This document shows positions 28,399-40,207 of a stretch of DNA of 64,000 nucleotides, piece by piece. The first letter of the stretch is position 1; the number at the start of each line of letters is the position of its first letter. This stretch comes from Anaerolineae bacterium. Lineage in GTDB: Bacteria > Chloroflexota > Anaerolineae > Aggregatilineales > Phototrophicaceae. A program made the position numbers and the translations under genes. The stretch is from NCBI GenBank assembly GCA_013360465.1, contig JABWBO010000010.1, positions 1-64,000 on the forward strand, read 5' to 3'. The notes beneath the pieces were generated by a model. That model searched no databases. It saw nothing but the letters and a program-made list of their open reading frames with translations, and had not been told where the DNA came from.

Positions 28399-28728
28399 AT
28401 GCGCTGTACGATTTCAGTGCCTCAATATCAGTTTGTCGAGACCTTCGAGGTCAATGAGTCCGGCGGCGTCGTGATCGGGCGTTCGGACGAGGCGACTCGC
28501 TATCAGCCCGATGTTGATCTTGCCGCCTGCGATGGTCGCGAGAAGGGCGTCTCGCGGAGGCATGCGGCAGTGGTGCAGTTTCGCGATTCGCTGCACTTGA
28601 TCGACCTGCATTCGGTCAATGGAACGTTTCTGAACGATCAAGTCCTGCCGCCTGATCAGCCGTATCCGCTGGGAACAGAGAGCAATATTCGCCTTGGTAC
28701 GTTGGACTTAAAGATGATAATTGGATAA
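28399..28728 (+). CDS. FHA domain protein
   Basis: VVIGRSDEATRYQPDVDLAACDGREKGVSRRHAAVVQ…HSVNGTFLNDQ. Confidence 0.85.
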   Translation: MRCTISVPQYQFVETFEVNESGGVVIGRSDEATRYQPDVDLAACDGREKGVSRRHAAVVQFRDSLHLIDLHSVNGTFLNDQVLPPDQPYPLGTESNIRLGTLDLKMIIG

Positions 28729-28813
28729 ATGTATACTGTAAATCAAAATTAAGTTGCGGTAAAATCCAGCCTTTATTGGAGTTGTAAGATAGGGAAAAGT
28801 AGAAGCGAAAACC

Positions 28814-29311
28814 ATGGCGCAAAATCAGCTCAGATTCAATGGTTCGGTGTGGTGCAATCTCGACATCGCACTGCGGAATATGGATCAATTGTTTGGGCGC
28901 ATCGCTCAGCCGCTTGGACTGACGATCATCGAATGGTATATCCTGCGGGCGCTCTATGAACGTGATGGACAGCACGCTTCGGAACTGGCGCGCGCGGTTG
29001 GGCGTGCGGCGACCTCTTTTACTCCTAACCTCGATAAACTTCAGCAGAAGGGGTTTGTCGAACGCCGTCCGGACCCCGCCGACCGCCGCGCCGTGCGCAT
29101 CTTCCTGACGAAGAAGGCGCTCGACATGAAGAGCGAGCTGGTCAAGAGCGCCAAAGATCTCGACCAGCGGATCCGCCAGTTGTTCAGCGACGACGAATTC
29201 GAAACCTTCCATAAGGTTGTGGCGCAGCTTCAGACTCTCGAACCCGACTACAGCGAACCGGACCCCGAACCGGTTGGCGGGCGCGGCAAGCGCAACGGCA
29301 CGAAGCCCTAG
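28814..29311 (+). CDS. MarR-family transcriptional regulator
   Basis: Winged-helix …TIIEWYILRALYERDGQHASELARAVGRAATSFTPNLDKLQQKGFVERRPDPADRRAVRIFLTKK. Confidence 0.85.
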   Translation: MAQNQLRFNGSVWCNLDIALRNMDQLFGRIAQPLGLTIIEWYILRALYERDGQHASELARAVGRAATSFTPNLDKLQQKGFVERRPDPADRRAVRIFLTKKALDMKSELVKSAKDLDQRIRQLFSDDEFETFHKVVAQLQTLEPDYSEPDPEPVGGRGKRNGTKP

Positions 29312-29326
29312 GTAATCGTTTAACGC

Positions 29327-29887
29327 TCACCCTTCAACGATGATCAATCTGCGCTCCGCAGCCACCGCTCGGAGCGCTTTTTCATGCTGAGCCAGCGCCG
29401 GCGCATCGAAAAGCACATAGCGGACAAGCGTGATCGGTTCGTGCTGCGCGCAGAAGTCGAGGATCGCTCCCAGGGCGAGTGGGGCGGCTTCCCGCACCGG
29501 ATAGCCGTAGACGCCGGTGCTGATCGCCGGGAAGGCGATAGAAGTCACGCTGTTCGCCAGGGCGACTTCCAGGCTGCGGCGGTAGGCGCTCACCAGCAGC
29601 ACCGGCACGTCGGGGTCACGCGGATTGTAGACCGGACCCACCGCATGGATGACGTGGCGCGCCTTCAGTCGGTAGCCCCGGCTGATCTTGGCGTCGCCGG
29701 TGGCGCAGCCGCCCAGGGTGCGCGTTTCGGCAAGGAGCTGCGGTCCTGCCGCCCGGTGGATCGCACCGTCTACCCCGCCGCCGCCGAGCAGCGTGCTGTT
29801 GGCGGCGTTGACGATGGCATCGACCTCCTCGCGGGTGATATCCCCCTGGACAAGCTGAAGGATCGTTCGGTTGATCTGCACGCGCAT
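29327..29887 (-). CDS. Macro domain protein (O-acetyl-ADP-ribose deacetylase-like)
   Basis: MRVQINRTILQLVQGDITREEVDAIVNAANSTLLGGGGVDGAIHRAAGP…AFPAISTGVYGYP. Confidence 0.92.
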   Translation of the reverse strand: MRVQINRTILQLVQGDITREEVDAIVNAANSTLLGGGGVDGAIHRAAGPQLLAETRTLGGCATGDAKISRGYRLKARHVIHAVGPVYNPRDPDVPVLLVSAYRRSLEVALANSVTSIAFPAISTGVYGYPVREAAPLALGAILDFCAQHEPITLVRYVLFDAPALAQHEKALRAVAAERRLIIVEG

Positions 29888-29907
29888 TCTCTGTATCCTT
29901 TCTCGGC

Positions 29908-30438
29908 ATGCCCTTTACCTACGATTATACTGAAGCGAAGATCATGGAACCGATGACGCCCGCAGATGTCCAAGCACGACTCGATCAGCTTGGTTTCGGC
30001 ACGCAGATCATATTCTTCGAGTCGACGACCGCCACCAGCCAGCAAGCCGCCGACAATATCGGCTGCGCGCTGGGACAGATCGTCAAGAGCATCTGTTTTC
30101 TGGTGAAGGATCACCCGGTCGTGGTGCTGACCAGCGGGGCGGAGCGCGTCGATGATCGCAAAATCGCCGCGCTGTACGGGGTTGGGCGCAAACACGTCAG
30201 CGCCGCCAGGGGCGATGATCTGGTCGAGATTTTCGGATACCCGGCGGGCAGCGTGCCGCCGTTTCCGCATCGTTCGCCCCATATCGACGTCTACATCGAC
30301 CGGACGCTGACGCGCTGGGAGCAGCTTTACGCGGCGGGGGGCGCGCACAACGCCATCTTCCCGATCACCCTGGAACAGCTTCAGGCGGCGACCGGGGCGG
30401 CACTCAGCGATGTGGTGAAAGATGCCCAGAGCGACTGA
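29908..30438 (+). CDS. YbaK/EbsC-type aminoacyl-tRNA deacylase domain protein
   Basis: …TTATSQQAADNIGCALGQIVKSICFLVKDHPVVVLTSGAERVDDRKIAALYG…. Confidence 0.88.
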   Translation: MPFTYDYTEAKIMEPMTPADVQARLDQLGFGTQIIFFESTTATSQQAADNIGCALGQIVKSICFLVKDHPVVVLTSGAERVDDRKIAALYGVGRKHVSAARGDDLVEIFGYPAGSVPPFPHRSPHIDVYIDRTLTRWEQLYAAGGAHNAIFPITLEQLQAATGAALSDVVKDAQSD

Positions 30439-30449
30439 TCGACGCGGCG

Positions 30450-33400
30450 CTACGCCCCGATGCCCTCGGCGGCGCGCCGGCTCAGGAGGCGAAGGATGGC
30501 GAGCAGTCGGTCGCGCCAGCCGTCGTCTGTCGGCAGTTCGACGGCGGTGCGGGTGACGCGCGTATCGCCGCCCAGCAGGTTATTGAGCCGGGTGCGGTCG
30601 ATCTCGACCAGGTAGGGCAGCTTGATCTCGATCACGCCGCTGCGGTGAAGGATCGCCGTTGCTCCGGCTGACTGCGCCAGCAGCTTGACGGCGATCTGGT
30701 AGAGCAGCCCTTCGACCGCCGGCGGCATCGCCCCGAAACGGTCGATCAGCTCTTCCCGCATCTCGTCCACATGATGCGCGCCGGTCAGTCCGCCGATGCG
30801 CCGGTACAGTTGAAGCCGCTGCGCCATATCGGGGATGGTATCCGCTGGCAGGTAAGCGGTGATCGGCAGGTCGATCAGGACGCTGCTGTCGCTGAGTGAC
30901 GGCGCAGCGCCGGCGTCGGCGCGCCCACGCAGGCGGCGGACGGCTTCCGCCAGCATTTGTGTGTACAGGTGCAGACCGACCGTCGCGACATGACCCGTCT
31001 GTCGGGTGCTGAGGATATCGCCTGATCCACGCAGTTCCAGGTCGCGCATGGCGATCTGATAGCCGGACCCCAGCTCGGTGTATTCGCTGAGCGTCTCCAA
31101 CCGCGCCCGCGCTTCTTCGGTCAGGCGGTTATGCGCCGGATGGAAGAAATAGGCGTATGCCTGCTGGGCGCTGCGCCCGACCCGCCCGCGCAGCTGGTAG
31201 AGCTGCGCCAAGCCAAACCAGTCAGCACGATCCACGACCAGGGTGTTGGCGTTGGGGATGTCCAGTCCGCTTTCGATGATCGAAGTCGCCAACAGCACAT
31301 CATATTCGCCGTTGCCGAAGGCGGTCATGACCGACGCCAGCACGCGCTCGTCCATCTGCCCGTGTCCGACGATGATGCGCGCTTCCGGGACGATCTGCTC
31401 CAGGCGTTCGCGCAGATGCTCGATGGTCTGGACGCGGTTGTGGACGACGAAGATCTGCCCGCCGCGTTCCAGTTCCCGCAGCACCGCCTGGCGGACCAGC
31501 GTTTCGTCGAACACGCCGACGTGGGTCACGACCGGCAGGCGGTCTTCCGGCGGCGTCTGGATCATGCTGATGTCGCGTACCCCGGTCAGCCCCATGTAGA
31601 GGGTGCGGGGGATGGGGGTGGCGGTCAGCGTCAGGATGTCTACGGCGGTGCGCAGCTTCTTGAAGTGTTCTTTGTGTTTGACGCCGAAACGCTGTTCCTC
31701 GTCGATGATCATCAGCCCGACATCGGGGATGGCGACATCCTCCTGAATCAGGCGGTGGGTCCCGATGATGATGTCGATTTCGCGCGCCGCCAGCTGCGTC
31801 AGGATGCGGCTCTGTTCTTCTTTGGTGCGGAAGCGCGACAGGACCTCGACGCGAATAGGGAAAGCGGCGAGGCGGCGGCTGAACGTCAGATAGTGCTGCT
31901 GCGCCAGGATGGTGGTCGGCACGAGGATGGCGACCTGTTTACCGTCATTGACCGCCTTGAACGCTGCCCGCAGCGCGACTTCCGTTTTGCCGAAGCCGAC
32001 ATCACCGCAGATCAGCCGATCCATCGGATGGGCAGTTTCCATGTCCTGCTTGACCTCGCGGACGGCGCGCAGTTGGTCTTCCGTCTCGATGAACGGGAAC
32101 GAGGCTTCCAGCTCATGCTGCCAGGGGGTGTCGGGGTTGAAGGCGTGCCCCGGAGCGGCTTCGCGGCGTGCGTAGAGATCGAGCAGTTCTTTCGCTTCGT
32201 TCTCGGCTGCCTGCTTCGCCTTGCCGCGAATCCGCGACCAGTCCGCCTGACCGAGCTTGTTCAGTGTCGGGGGTTTGTCGTCGGGTCCAACATAGCGCGT
32301 CAGCCGATCTGCCTGATGGATGGGGACGAACAGCGTATCGGTTCCGCCGTACTCGATCACCAGATACTCGCGCTGAAGGCTCTCGATGGTGCGCTTGCGC
32401 ATACCGGCGAAGCGCCCTACGCCATAATCGACGTGGACGACGAAATCGCCCTCGCGCAGATCGGCGTAAGCCAGCTCCGGCGCGCGGGAGCGTTTGGCTG
32501 GGCGGCGGCGGCGCGGTTCGGGTCTGCTCCAGCCGAATATCTCGGTGTCGGTGAACAGATGGGTCTCGCCTGATCCTGTGCGCAGCCGCCAGCCTTCCCC
32601 GATCATGCCGTCCACGAAGGTGAGCGACTTCGGCGGCGGGGGTTCGGCTACGGCGTCCGTCCGGCTGAGAAATTCCGTCTCCTGCTCGTGCCAGATTTCG
32701 CTGAGCCGCGCCGCCTGGTTGGTCAGCACGACGACCGTGTCGCCGGCGTCGCGCTGCTTGCGGATGTGCGGCAGGAAGTGTTTCAACTGCCCGCCAAAAC
32801 GCAGTTCCGGCGCGAGCAGCCCGCGCATCACCCCGGTCTCTTCTGCGGTGTCGTCCGCCGCGTGAAGATAGGCGTGAGGGCGGTCGCGCAGCGCCTCGCT
32901 GATCTGATCCCAGGTGAGATAGGGCAGCGGATGATCGACCGCCAGCGCGCCGGCTTTGATCTTCTCCGCGCGTGATGAGCCGGCGGCGGCTTCGATCTCG
33001 GCGATGGTTTCGTGCAGTTCCGCGCCGTCCTCGATCAGGATCAGGCTGTCGTCCGGGGCATAATCCAGCAGGCTGACGGGGTTGCGATAGAGATACGGCA
33101 GATAGTGTTCGATGAAGGGAAAGGCAGCGCCGGACTCCAGCAGCGGCAGGTCGCCCTTCGGGTTGATGGCTTCGGCGGAGGGGTCCGGCAGCCCGTCGAA
33201 CCAGGCGCGCAGCGCTCCGACCGCCGCTGGAGCGTCGCCGGGCATCGCTTCGCGCGCCGGGGTGACGACCAACCGCGCGATCTTGCCGGTGGATCGCTGC
33301 GAGTCGGCGGCGAACGTGCGCAGGGAGTCGATCTCGTCGTCGAAGAACTCGATGCGCGCCGGCTGATCGTGCGCCATCGGGAAGATGTCGAGGATGCCGC

Positions 33401-33959
33401 CTCGCCGGCTGAAAGTGCCCGGTTCGATGACCATCGAAGTCGCTTCGTAGCCCATCGCCACCCACCGCCCGACCAGCGCCTCGATGCTGTGGCGCGCGCC
33501 GGGGCGCAGGACCATCGAACGCTGGCGGAAGACGCTCACCGGCAGGGTGCGCTGCATCAGCCCGCGCGCCGAGGTGACGATAACCGGGGGCAGAGGTGTC
33601 AGGTCGATATCCTCCGGCGGCATCAGCGCAGACAGCGCCTCCAGGCGGGCGCGGATGGCGGTCTCACCCCAGGGGGCGCGTTCGTAGAACAGCGGCGCGG
33701 GTTCAGAAAAGCGGTAGATTCCTTCCGCCGCACCGCGCCAGACCGGAAGCTGCTCCGAGAGGTTGTAGGCGCGGTCGATCCTCGCCGTGACGACGATGAC
33801 CGGGGATCGCCATTCGTTCGCCAGGGCAGCGACCACAAACGGACGCGCCGAACGGATCACGCCGAGCGCCGGCACCTCACGCCGCTCCATCGCATGGAAC
33901 GCCGCACGGAACGCCGGCAGCCCGCGCAGCGAATCGACCAAACCCGACAGATTCAGCAT
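30450..33959 (-). CDS. mfd: Transcription-repair coupling factor
   Basis: 1169 aa; …LRATLGD-type UvrB-like N-terminus, CarD-like domain, helicase motifs [46 protein letters not shown]. Confidence 0.95.
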   Translation of the reverse strand: MLNLSGLVDSLRGLPAFRAAFHAMERREVPALGVIRSARPFVVAALANEWRSPVIVVTARIDRAYNLSEQLPVWRGAAEGIYRFSEPAPLFYERAPWGETAIRARLEALSALMPPEDIDLTPLPPVIVTSARGLMQRTLPVSVFRQRSMVLRPGARHSIEALVGRWVAMGYEATSMVIEPGTFSRRGGILDIFPMAHDQPARIEFFDDEIDSLRTFAADSQRSTGKIARLVVTPAREAMPGDAPAAVGALRAWFDGLPDPSAEAINPKGDLPLLESGAAFPFIEHYLPYLYRNPVSLLDYAPDDSLILIEDGAELHETIAEIEAAAGSSRAEKIKAGALAVDHPLPYLTWDQISEALRDRPHAYLHAADDTAEETGVMRGLLAPELRFGGQLKHFLPHIRKQRDAGDTVVVLTNQAARLSEIWHEQETEFLSRTDAVAEPPPPKSLTFVDGMIGEGWRLRTGSGETHLFTDTEIFGWSRPEPRRRRPAKRSRAPELAYADLREGDFVVHVDYGVGRFAGMRKRTIESLQREYLVIEYGGTDTLFVPIHQADRLTRYVGPDDKPPTLNKLGQADWSRIRGKAKQAAENEAKELLDLYARREAAPGHAFNPDTPWQHELEASFPFIETEDQLRAVREVKQDMETAHPMDRLICGDVGFGKTEVALRAAFKAVNDGKQVAILVPTTILAQQHYLTFSRRLAAFPIRVEVLSRFRTKEEQSRILTQLAAREIDIIIGTHRLIQEDVAIPDVGLMIIDEEQRFGVKHKEHFKKLRTAVDILTLTATPIPRTLYMGLTGVRDISMIQTPPEDRLPVVTHVGVFDETLVRQAVLRELERGGQIFVVHNRVQTIEHLRERLEQIVPEARIIVGHGQMDERVLASVMTAFGNGEYDVLLATSIIESGLDIPNANTLVVDRADWFGLAQLYQLRGRVGRSAQQAYAYFFHPAHNRLTEEARARLETLSEYTELGSGYQIAMRDLELRGSGDILSTRQTGHVATVGLHLYTQMLAEAVRRLRGRADAGAAPSLSDSSVLIDLPITAYLPADTIPDMAQRLQLYRRIGGLTGAHHVDEMREELIDRFGAMPPAVEGLLYQIAVKLLAQSAGATAILHRSGVIEIKLPYLVEIDRTRLNNLLGGDTRVTRTAVELPTDDGWRDRLLAILRLLSRRAAEGIGA

Positions 33960-33972
33960 GATGCACCCGTTC

Positions 33973-34593
33973 TCAGGAGTCTTCTGGCTGTGATTTTGGC
34001 TTTTCCGGGGATCTCGCTTCGCCCTGACCGTTGAAGCGATTCATGGCAGCGTCGATGCCCAGTTTCAACCACGTCTCGACGGCGTCCGCCGCGCGATCTG
34101 CCATCTCAAGGGCGGTGATCACATCATCGCCCTTGAAGGGCAGCAGCACGTAGTCCGACGGATCCATGCGCCCTGGCGGACGCCCGATCCCCATACGGAC
34201 GCGCGGCACATCCGGTGTGCCCAACCGTTCGATGATATGTTTCAGCCCTTTTTGTCCACCGGAACTGCCGGTCTTGCGTACCCGCAGCACGCCGAAGGGG
34301 ATATCCAGATCGTCGGCGAGTACGATGATTCGTTCCGGGACGATCTTATAGAAGCTGGCGAGCGGCTGCACGGCGTCGCCGCTCAGATTCATGAAGGTCA
34401 TCGGCTTGGCGAGGATGCAGCGGTTGGAGCCGATTCCCCCCTGCCCGGTCTGCGCTTTCTGTTCAACTTTGGACAGGCTCACCCCGTGACGTTTTGCCAG
34501 CCGATCCAGCGCCAACCAGCCGACGTTGTGGCGCGTGTTCTCGTAGCGCGGTCCAGGATTGCCCAACCCGACAATCAGAAAGGGGTCTGCCAT
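33973..34593 (-). CDS. pth: Peptidyl-tRNA hydrolase
   Basis: LIVGLGNPGPRYENTRHNVGWLALD…KPMTFMNLSGDAV…ADDLDIPFG. Confidence 0.95.
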   Translation of the reverse strand: MADPFLIVGLGNPGPRYENTRHNVGWLALDRLAKRHGVSLSKVEQKAQTGQGGIGSNRCILAKPMTFMNLSGDAVQPLASFYKIVPERIIVLADDLDIPFGVLRVRKTGSSGGQKGLKHIIERLGTPDVPRVRMGIGRPPGRMDPSDYVLLPFKGDDVITALEMADRAADAVETWLKLGIDAAMNRFNGQGEARSPEKPKSQPEDS

Positions 34594-34605
34594 CGGTTTT
34601 CCTCG

Positions 34606-35373
34606 TCAGGACCCCAGGTAGGGGAGGAAGAAGACGACGAAATTGACGACCATCTGACACACCCAGGCGGCTGCCAACCCATTGCGCTGGCGCACATAGC
34701 TGTAGATCAGATTGATCATCACCAGGATGACGCTGATGATGACTGCCACCACCGGGTAGCGTCCGACGTTCAGCATGGGCAGCAGCAGCACGACCGACCA
34801 TAGGCTGCTCAGCGAGCCGACCAACCATAACGACCGGTCTCCTTGCAGCAGCCCGCGAAAGAACAGCGTTTCGGCGAGCGGCTGCGTGAAGATGAGCAGG
34901 CTGAAGACCGCGCCGGCGGTCAGCATCACCGGAGCATCCGGCGCGCCAACCGTGAACATCAACTGCGCTGTTGTACCCAACGTCGTCCCGCCCACCAGCA
35001 GTAGCGGCGCACCGACCATCACGCCGAAGATCGCCCCCCAGGCGATGTCTTCCGGCGCTTCCCGTTCGATGCGCGTCATCGTGCCAAACAGCCACGCCAT
35101 CACGCCGAAGAACGCCAGCAGCGCCCACACCAGCACATAGCGAAAATCGGCATTGAAGGGGATCAGCGGCATCAAGCCGAAGGCAAGCGCCATCGCGATT
35201 AAATAGCCGAAGAACGGGTCGCCGCCCCCTCGGCGCGACTGTGCCGGCGGAGCGGATTCCTCGAATTCGGCGTCCGCCGCTTCGATCTCCGACGCCATGT
35301 CGAAATGGATCGGCTGAGCCGGTTCCTCTGATGAATCGCCTGCCCGCCGCGCCAACGAATCGCCCTCGAACAT
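34606..35373 (-). CDS. CPBP-like (CAAX protease-related) membrane protein
   Basis: Multi-TM with LAETLFFRGLLQ motif region. Confidence 0.6.
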   Translation of the reverse strand: MFEGDSLARRAGDSSEEPAQPIHFDMASEIEAADAEFEESAPPAQSRRGGGDPFFGYLIAMALAFGLMPLIPFNADFRYVLVWALLAFFGVMAWLFGTMTRIEREAPEDIAWGAIFGVMVGAPLLLVGGTTLGTTAQLMFTVGAPDAPVMLTAGAVFSLLIFTQPLAETLFFRGLLQGDRSLWLVGSLSSLWSVVLLLPMLNVGRYPVVAVIISVILVMINLIYSYVRQRNGLAAAWVCQMVVNFVVFFLPYLGS

Positions 35374-35376
35374 AGA

Positions 35377-36462
35377 CTAGTCCGATGCCGCCGGGGATGC
35401 CGCCCGCTCGCTCGACAGGACGACCCGGAACGCTTCCAGGATGGTCTCGACATCTTCCTGCTTGATCCAGGTATGGGTGACCAGGCGGAATTCGCGCTGC
35501 GCGTCGTTGTAAGGGGTCGCCATGATGTTGAACTCGTGCTTGAGCCGCCGGGAGAGCGCCGCAAGCGACACTGGTGCATCCTCCGCCAGGGTGAAGAAGA
35601 TCATGTTCGTTCGCACGCTCTCCAGATCGAGCTTGAGATAGGGCATCTGCGCCAGACCTTCGGCAAGGACGCGGGCTTTGAGGTGATCCTCGTGAAGCCG
35701 CTGCGGCATAGTGTGCAGCGCGACCAACCCCGCCGCCGCCAGAATGCCCGCCTGGCGCATCCCGCCGCCGAGGCTCTTGCGCACCTTGTGGGCGCGCCTG
35801 ATGAAATCGCGCGTGCCGACGATCACCGATCCGACCGGGGCGCTCAGCCCTTTGGATAGGCAGAAGGTGACGCTGTCGGCGTGTCGGCACAGTTCGCTGA
35901 CAGACGTGTTCAGGGCGGCAGCGGCGTTGAAGATGCGGGCACCGTCGATGTGCAGCTTCAGATGGTGCTGGCGGGCGATCTCGGCGACCTGAGCGACGTA
36001 CTCGGCGGAAAGCGGCGCGCCGCTCGCGCCGCCGTGTGTGTTTTCCAGGCAGATCAGGCGCGTCGAAGGTTCATGTTCGTCGTTGGAACGGATGGCATCG
36101 CGAATGGCGTTCAGGTCCATCGTGCCATCACGGCGTACTTCCAGGGTGTTGGGGTGGACGCCTCCGTAGGCGGCGGCGCTGCCCACTTCGTAGCGGAAGA
36201 TGTGCGACTGCTTGCCGATGATCATTTCGTCGCCGCGCCCGCAGTGAGTCAGCACCGAACATAGATTACCCATCGTCCCACTGGCGACGAACAGCCCGGC
36301 TTCTTTTCCGAACAGCGCCGCCGCTTTGGCTTGCAGCTGGTTGATCGTCGGGTCTTCCCCGTAAACATCGTCGCCGACCGGGGCATTTGCCATCGCTTCG
36401 CGCATTTCCGGGGTTGGCTGCGTTACAGTATCGCTGCGTAGGTCGATAAACTGCATCTTCAT
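35377..36462 (-). CDS. Low-specificity L-threonine aldolase
   Basis: [42 protein letters not shown]…[17 protein letters not shown]. Confidence 0.93.
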   Translation of the reverse strand: MKMQFIDLRSDTVTQPTPEMREAMANAPVGDDVYGEDPTINQLQAKAAALFGKEAGLFVASGTMGNLCSVLTHCGRGDEMIIGKQSHIFRYEVGSAAAYGGVHPNTLEVRRDGTMDLNAIRDAIRSNDEHEPSTRLICLENTHGGASGAPLSAEYVAQVAEIARQHHLKLHIDGARIFNAAAALNTSVSELCRHADSVTFCLSKGLSAPVGSVIVGTRDFIRRAHKVRKSLGGGMRQAGILAAAGLVALHTMPQRLHEDHLKARVLAEGLAQMPYLKLDLESVRTNMIFFTLAEDAPVSLAALSRRLKHEFNIMATPYNDAQREFRLVTHTWIKQEDVETILEAFRVVLSSERAASPAASD

Positions 36463-36520
36463 GAAACTCCTGATCGCCTTCGACGCTCAATGCTAGCGCA
36501 AACGGGCGTACAATTGAAGC

Positions 36521-37600
36521 ATGACGACAGTGACTCTGACCCACGTCAGCAAGAAATTCTCCGGTTACGATGGGATGATGACCACGGCGCTGGACAACGT
36601 CTCGCTCAAGGCGCACAGCGGCGAAGTGATCGCTGTGCTGGGACCTTCGGGGTGCGGCAAATCCTCGCTGCTGCGCATCATCGCCGGGCTGCTGCCCCCC
36701 GACGGCGGTGAGGTACTCTACGACAACGTGTCGCTCGCCGAAATTCCACTGCGCGAGCGCGGGGTCGGCATGGTCTTTCAGGATGGCGCGCTCATGCCGC
36801 ACTGGGTCGCCGAAAAGACGGTTGGTTTTTTCCTGTCGCTGCGCCATCGCGAAGCCGAAGTCCCGGCGCGTATGCGGCGAATCTCGGAGATCACCGGCAT
36901 TGGCATGGAGAAGCTGCTGGATCGCAAGCCGGGACAGCTTTCCGGCGGCGAACGCCAGCGCGTCGCCATTGCCCGCGCGCTGGCGCGCGATCCGCGCGTC
37001 TTCCTGTTCGATGAACCCTTTTCCAGCATCGACGCTGCGCTGCGCACCCATGCCCGGCTCGAACTGAAACGTCTGCTGCGCGAATTCCCGGTGACGTCGT
37101 TCTACGTCACGCACGATCAGCAGGAGGCGGTGGCGATGGCGACGCGAATCGCTGTGATGCGCGCCGGCAGGGTCGAGCAGATGGGCGACTACCAGACTTT
37201 ATACGAAAATCCGCTCAATCTGTTCGTCGCCGCCTTTATCGGCACGCCGACCATCAATCTGTTTTCCGGCACGGTGCGTCACCATCACTGGTACGGCGGG
37301 ACATTCGGCGGTTTTTCGGTGCGCAGCGATCTTGACGACGGCGCGCCGGTGGTCGCCGGGGTGCGCCCAGAGGCGTTTCGCATCGCACCCTCGGACGATG
37401 CTGTCCCGGTGCGCGCTGAATCGGTCGTCGATCACTATTCGGAGCGGCTTCAGGTGGTCGAAGTGCTGACAGAATTTGACCGCTGGACGATCACCGTCCC
37501 CCTGGACCTGGGCGTCAAGGCGGGAGATGTCCTGCCCTGTGCGCTGGACGCCAGTATGCTGGTCTATTTCGATCCCAGGTCCGGCAGGCGGATCGGCTAA
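36521..37600 (+). CDS. ABC transporter ATP-binding protein (MalK/UgpC-like)
   Basis: Walker A GPSGCGKSSLL, LSGGERQRVAIARALARDPRVFLFDEPFSSID, C-terminal TOBE-like region. Confidence 0.9.
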   Translation: MTTVTLTHVSKKFSGYDGMMTTALDNVSLKAHSGEVIAVLGPSGCGKSSLLRIIAGLLPPDGGEVLYDNVSLAEIPLRERGVGMVFQDGALMPHWVAEKTVGFFLSLRHREAEVPARMRRISEITGIGMEKLLDRKPGQLSGGERQRVAIARALARDPRVFLFDEPFSSIDAALRTHARLELKRLLREFPVTSFYVTHDQQEAVAMATRIAVMRAGRVEQMGDYQTLYENPLNLFVAAFIGTPTINLFSGTVRHHHWYGGTFGGFSVRSDLDDGAPVVAGVRPEAFRIAPSDDAVPVRAESVVDHYSERLQVVEVLTEFDRWTITVPLDLGVKAGDVLPCALDASMLVYFDPRSGRRIG

Positions 37601-39126
37601 CCGACGCCGTCCGACAGAGCGTGGAAATCGTCGCGCAGCTTCGGATATAACCCCTGATAGCGGGCGAAGAGGGCGTCGTAGCGCGCCCGGTGCGCCGGGT
37701 TTGGCTCGGTCACCTGTACGGTGCGCGAGGTGAGCGCGCAGGCTTCGCCGTAGGTGCTGTAGATGCCGCAGCCGACCCCCGCCAGCAGCGCTGCGCCGAT
37801 TCCGGTCGTCTCGGAAAATCCGGTCTGATGCAGTGGAATGCTCAGTACGTCCGCCATGATTTGCCGCCAGACCGGGCTGTCCATTGCCCCACCTGCCGCG
37901 ACCACCGTCTCGACCGATCCGCCGATGGCGATGCTGATATTCAGCGCTTCGTGCAGCGAAAATGCCACGCCTTCCATCACTGCGCGCGCCAGATGCCCAA
38001 GTTCGTGGTGATAACTCAAGCCAACGAATGAGCCGCGCGCCCTGGAATCCATGTGCGGGGTGCGTTCGCCGGTCAGGTAGGGGAGGAAGAGCAATCCGTC
38101 GGCGCCCGGTTCGGTCTCGGCGGTCTCGCGGCTGAACTGGGCGTAAGCCTCCGACCCTTCGGCGGATTTGCCGAGCAGCCCGCGCAGCCAGCGCAGCGAA
38201 AGACCGGCATTCAGCGTCGCGCCCAGGACGTACCACAAACTGGGCAGGGCGTGGTTGAAGACGTGTACGCGCGGATCGGTCGGCAGACGGAACGGGAATC
38301 CTGCGACGTGATCGGGCGCGACCGGCACGAACACCTGACCACCGCTTCCGACCGTCACCGACGCTCTGCCCTGACTGATCAGCCCATTGGTCAAAGCCTG
38401 CGCGGGCTGGTCGGCGCAGCCGGTCACGACCGGCACGCCCGCCGGCAGTCCCAACGCGGCAGCGGCGTTCTTGGTCAGGCGACCGACGACTGCGCTGGAA
38501 TCGTGGATCGGCGGCAGGATTGAACGAGAAATCCCGACGGTCTGGACGATCTCTGGCGACCAGGCTTTGATACTGATGTCGAACAGGGCGGTGGCGGCGG
38601 CGTCGCTGGCATCCGTACCCAGTTCGCCCGTCAGATGGTAGCGCACATAGTCTTTCGGCAGGAGCAGCATGTGGGTGCGATCGAGAGTCACCGGCTCATG
38701 TTTTCTCAGCCAGAGCAGAGTCGGCGCGGCGAACCCGGCTGCCGGAAGCGTTCCGGTGATGCTGGAGAATCGCCCTGCGCCGACGAGGTCGAGCAGTTCG
38801 CTGCACTCTTCGCCGCTGCGCTGGTCCGCCCAGATGATCGCCGGACGGATAGAAACCCCGGCGCGGTCCAGAAACGCCGTGCCGTGCATCTGCCCGCACA
38901 AACCGATGGCTTTGACTTCAGCCGCCGGCGTCGATGCCAGCGCTTTTCTGACGGCGGCGGCGGCGGCTTGCCACCAGTCTTCCGGCTGATGTTCGGCAAA
39001 ACTTGGCGCGGGTTTGTGCAGCGGGTATTCCTGGGCGACGGCGGCTTCTACTTTACCTGCATCGGGATTGAACAGCACCGCCTTGACGCTGGACGTTCCG
39101 ACATCGATTCCCAGTAAGGTGCGCAT
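37597..39126 (-). CDS. xylB: Xylulokinase (FGGY family)
   Basis: MRTLLGIDVGTSSVKAVLFN…GLCGQMHGTAFLD…ADQRSGEEC…GCADQPAQALTNG. Confidence 0.9.
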   Translation of the reverse strand: MRTLLGIDVGTSSVKAVLFNPDAGKVEAAVAQEYPLHKPAPSFAEHQPEDWWQAAAAAVRKALASTPAAEVKAIGLCGQMHGTAFLDRAGVSIRPAIIWADQRSGEECSELLDLVGAGRFSSITGTLPAAGFAAPTLLWLRKHEPVTLDRTHMLLLPKDYVRYHLTGELGTDASDAAATALFDISIKAWSPEIVQTVGISRSILPPIHDSSAVVGRLTKNAAAALGLPAGVPVVTGCADQPAQALTNGLISQGRASVTVGSGGQVFVPVAPDHVAGFPFRLPTDPRVHVFNHALPSLWYVLGATLNAGLSLRWLRGLLGKSAEGSEAYAQFSRETAETEPGADGLLFLPYLTGERTPHMDSRARGSFVGLSYHHELGHLARAVMEGVAFSLHEALNISIAIGGSVETVVAAGGAMDSPVWRQIMADVLSIPLHQTGFSETTGIGAALLAGVGCGIYSTYGEACALTSRTVQVTEPNPAHRARYDALFARYQGLYPKLRDDFHALSDGVG

Positions 39127-39163
39127 CGGGCTTCTTCCTGATCTCCCCCTGGATGGTTGGGGA

Positions 39164-40177
39164 TTATGCGCCGCGCCGGTGAGGGACGGTCGAGGCGCGC
39201 AGCATCAGTTTCATGTCGAGCAGGAGCGACTCAAAAGGTTCCGGGTGACCGTTTTTGATTCTGGAGAGCAGCAGCTCGGCGGCGGCTTCACCCATGCGAT
39301 GGATGGGCTGCGCTACAGTCGTCAGTGATGGGATAAGATAGGAAGACAGCGGAATATCGTCGAAGCCGACGACCGAAAGTTCATCCGGCAGTTTCAGCCC
39401 GACCTCGGCAGCTGCATGCAGCACACCGATGGCGATCACGTCGGTCAGCGCGAAAACTGCCGTCGGTCGGCGCTTGCGGCGAAGCAGGTCGCGCGCGAAG
39501 GCGTAACCGACATCGAACTCGCTGCGTTCGCTGATCAACGTCTTCAGCGAATTTTCCGCCACACCGGCATCGGCGATGGCTTTCCACGCGCCCTGAATGC
39601 GCTGGTCCATCGAGGCGCTGTGGGGCTGCGCGCCGATCAGCGCGATGTGGCGGTGTCCGAGCCGCAGCAGATGTTCCATCGCATAGCAGCCGCCCTGGAA
39701 GTTGTTTGCTAGGATGCGGTTGACCCGGAGATCGGGCAGATCGCGGTCGATCAGGATGACGGGCATCTTGGAAAGCAGGGGGGTGATGGCTTCGCTGCTG
39801 CGCCCGGTTGGAGCGATGATTGCTCCGTCCACGCGCTGGCGAATCAGCATATCAACGTAGGCTGCCTCATCGTCGCTGCTCTCTTCAGAACTACAAATAA
39901 TGATGCGATAGCCTGCGGCGAAGAGGGTGGTCTGAATGATGGTGGCCAGTGCGGCAAAAAAGGGTTGATTTAAGCCGGGGACCAGGACGCCGATGGTCAG
40001 AGATTCCTGACGCCGCAGACTCCTGGCGAGCGCACTGGGTTTATAATCGAGCAGGTGCATTGCTTCGGTCACGCGCAGCCGGAGGTCTTCGCTGACATAG
40101 CCATTGTTGTTGACCACGCGCGAGACCGTCGCCACAGATACGCTGGCATGGGCTGCGACTTCTTTGATGGTTGCCAA
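39164..40177 (-). CDS. LacI-family transcriptional regulator
   Basis: MATIKEVAAHASVSVATVSRVVNNNGYVSEDLRLRVTEAMHLLDYKPSALARSL. Confidence 0.95.
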   Translation of the reverse strand: MATIKEVAAHASVSVATVSRVVNNNGYVSEDLRLRVTEAMHLLDYKPSALARSLRRQESLTIGVLVPGLNQPFFAALATIIQTTLFAAGYRIIICSSEESSDDEAAYVDMLIRQRVDGAIIAPTGRSSEAITPLLSKMPVILIDRDLPDLRVNRILANNFQGGCYAMEHLLRLGHRHIALIGAQPHSASMDQRIQGAWKAIADAGVAENSLKTLISERSEFDVGYAFARDLLRRKRRPTAVFALTDVIAIGVLHAAAEVGLKLPDELSVVGFDDIPLSSYLIPSLTTVAQPIHRMGEAAAELLLSRIKNGHPEPFESLLLDMKLMLRASTVPHRRGA

Positions 40178-40207
40178 GGCAGCGCCTTCTATCGTGTTCC
40201 TTCAAGG

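Noticed and set aside
37597-37600. Overlapping stops as evidence of a single fused gene
   Set aside because: Genes are convergent on opposite strands; the overlap is just compact packing.
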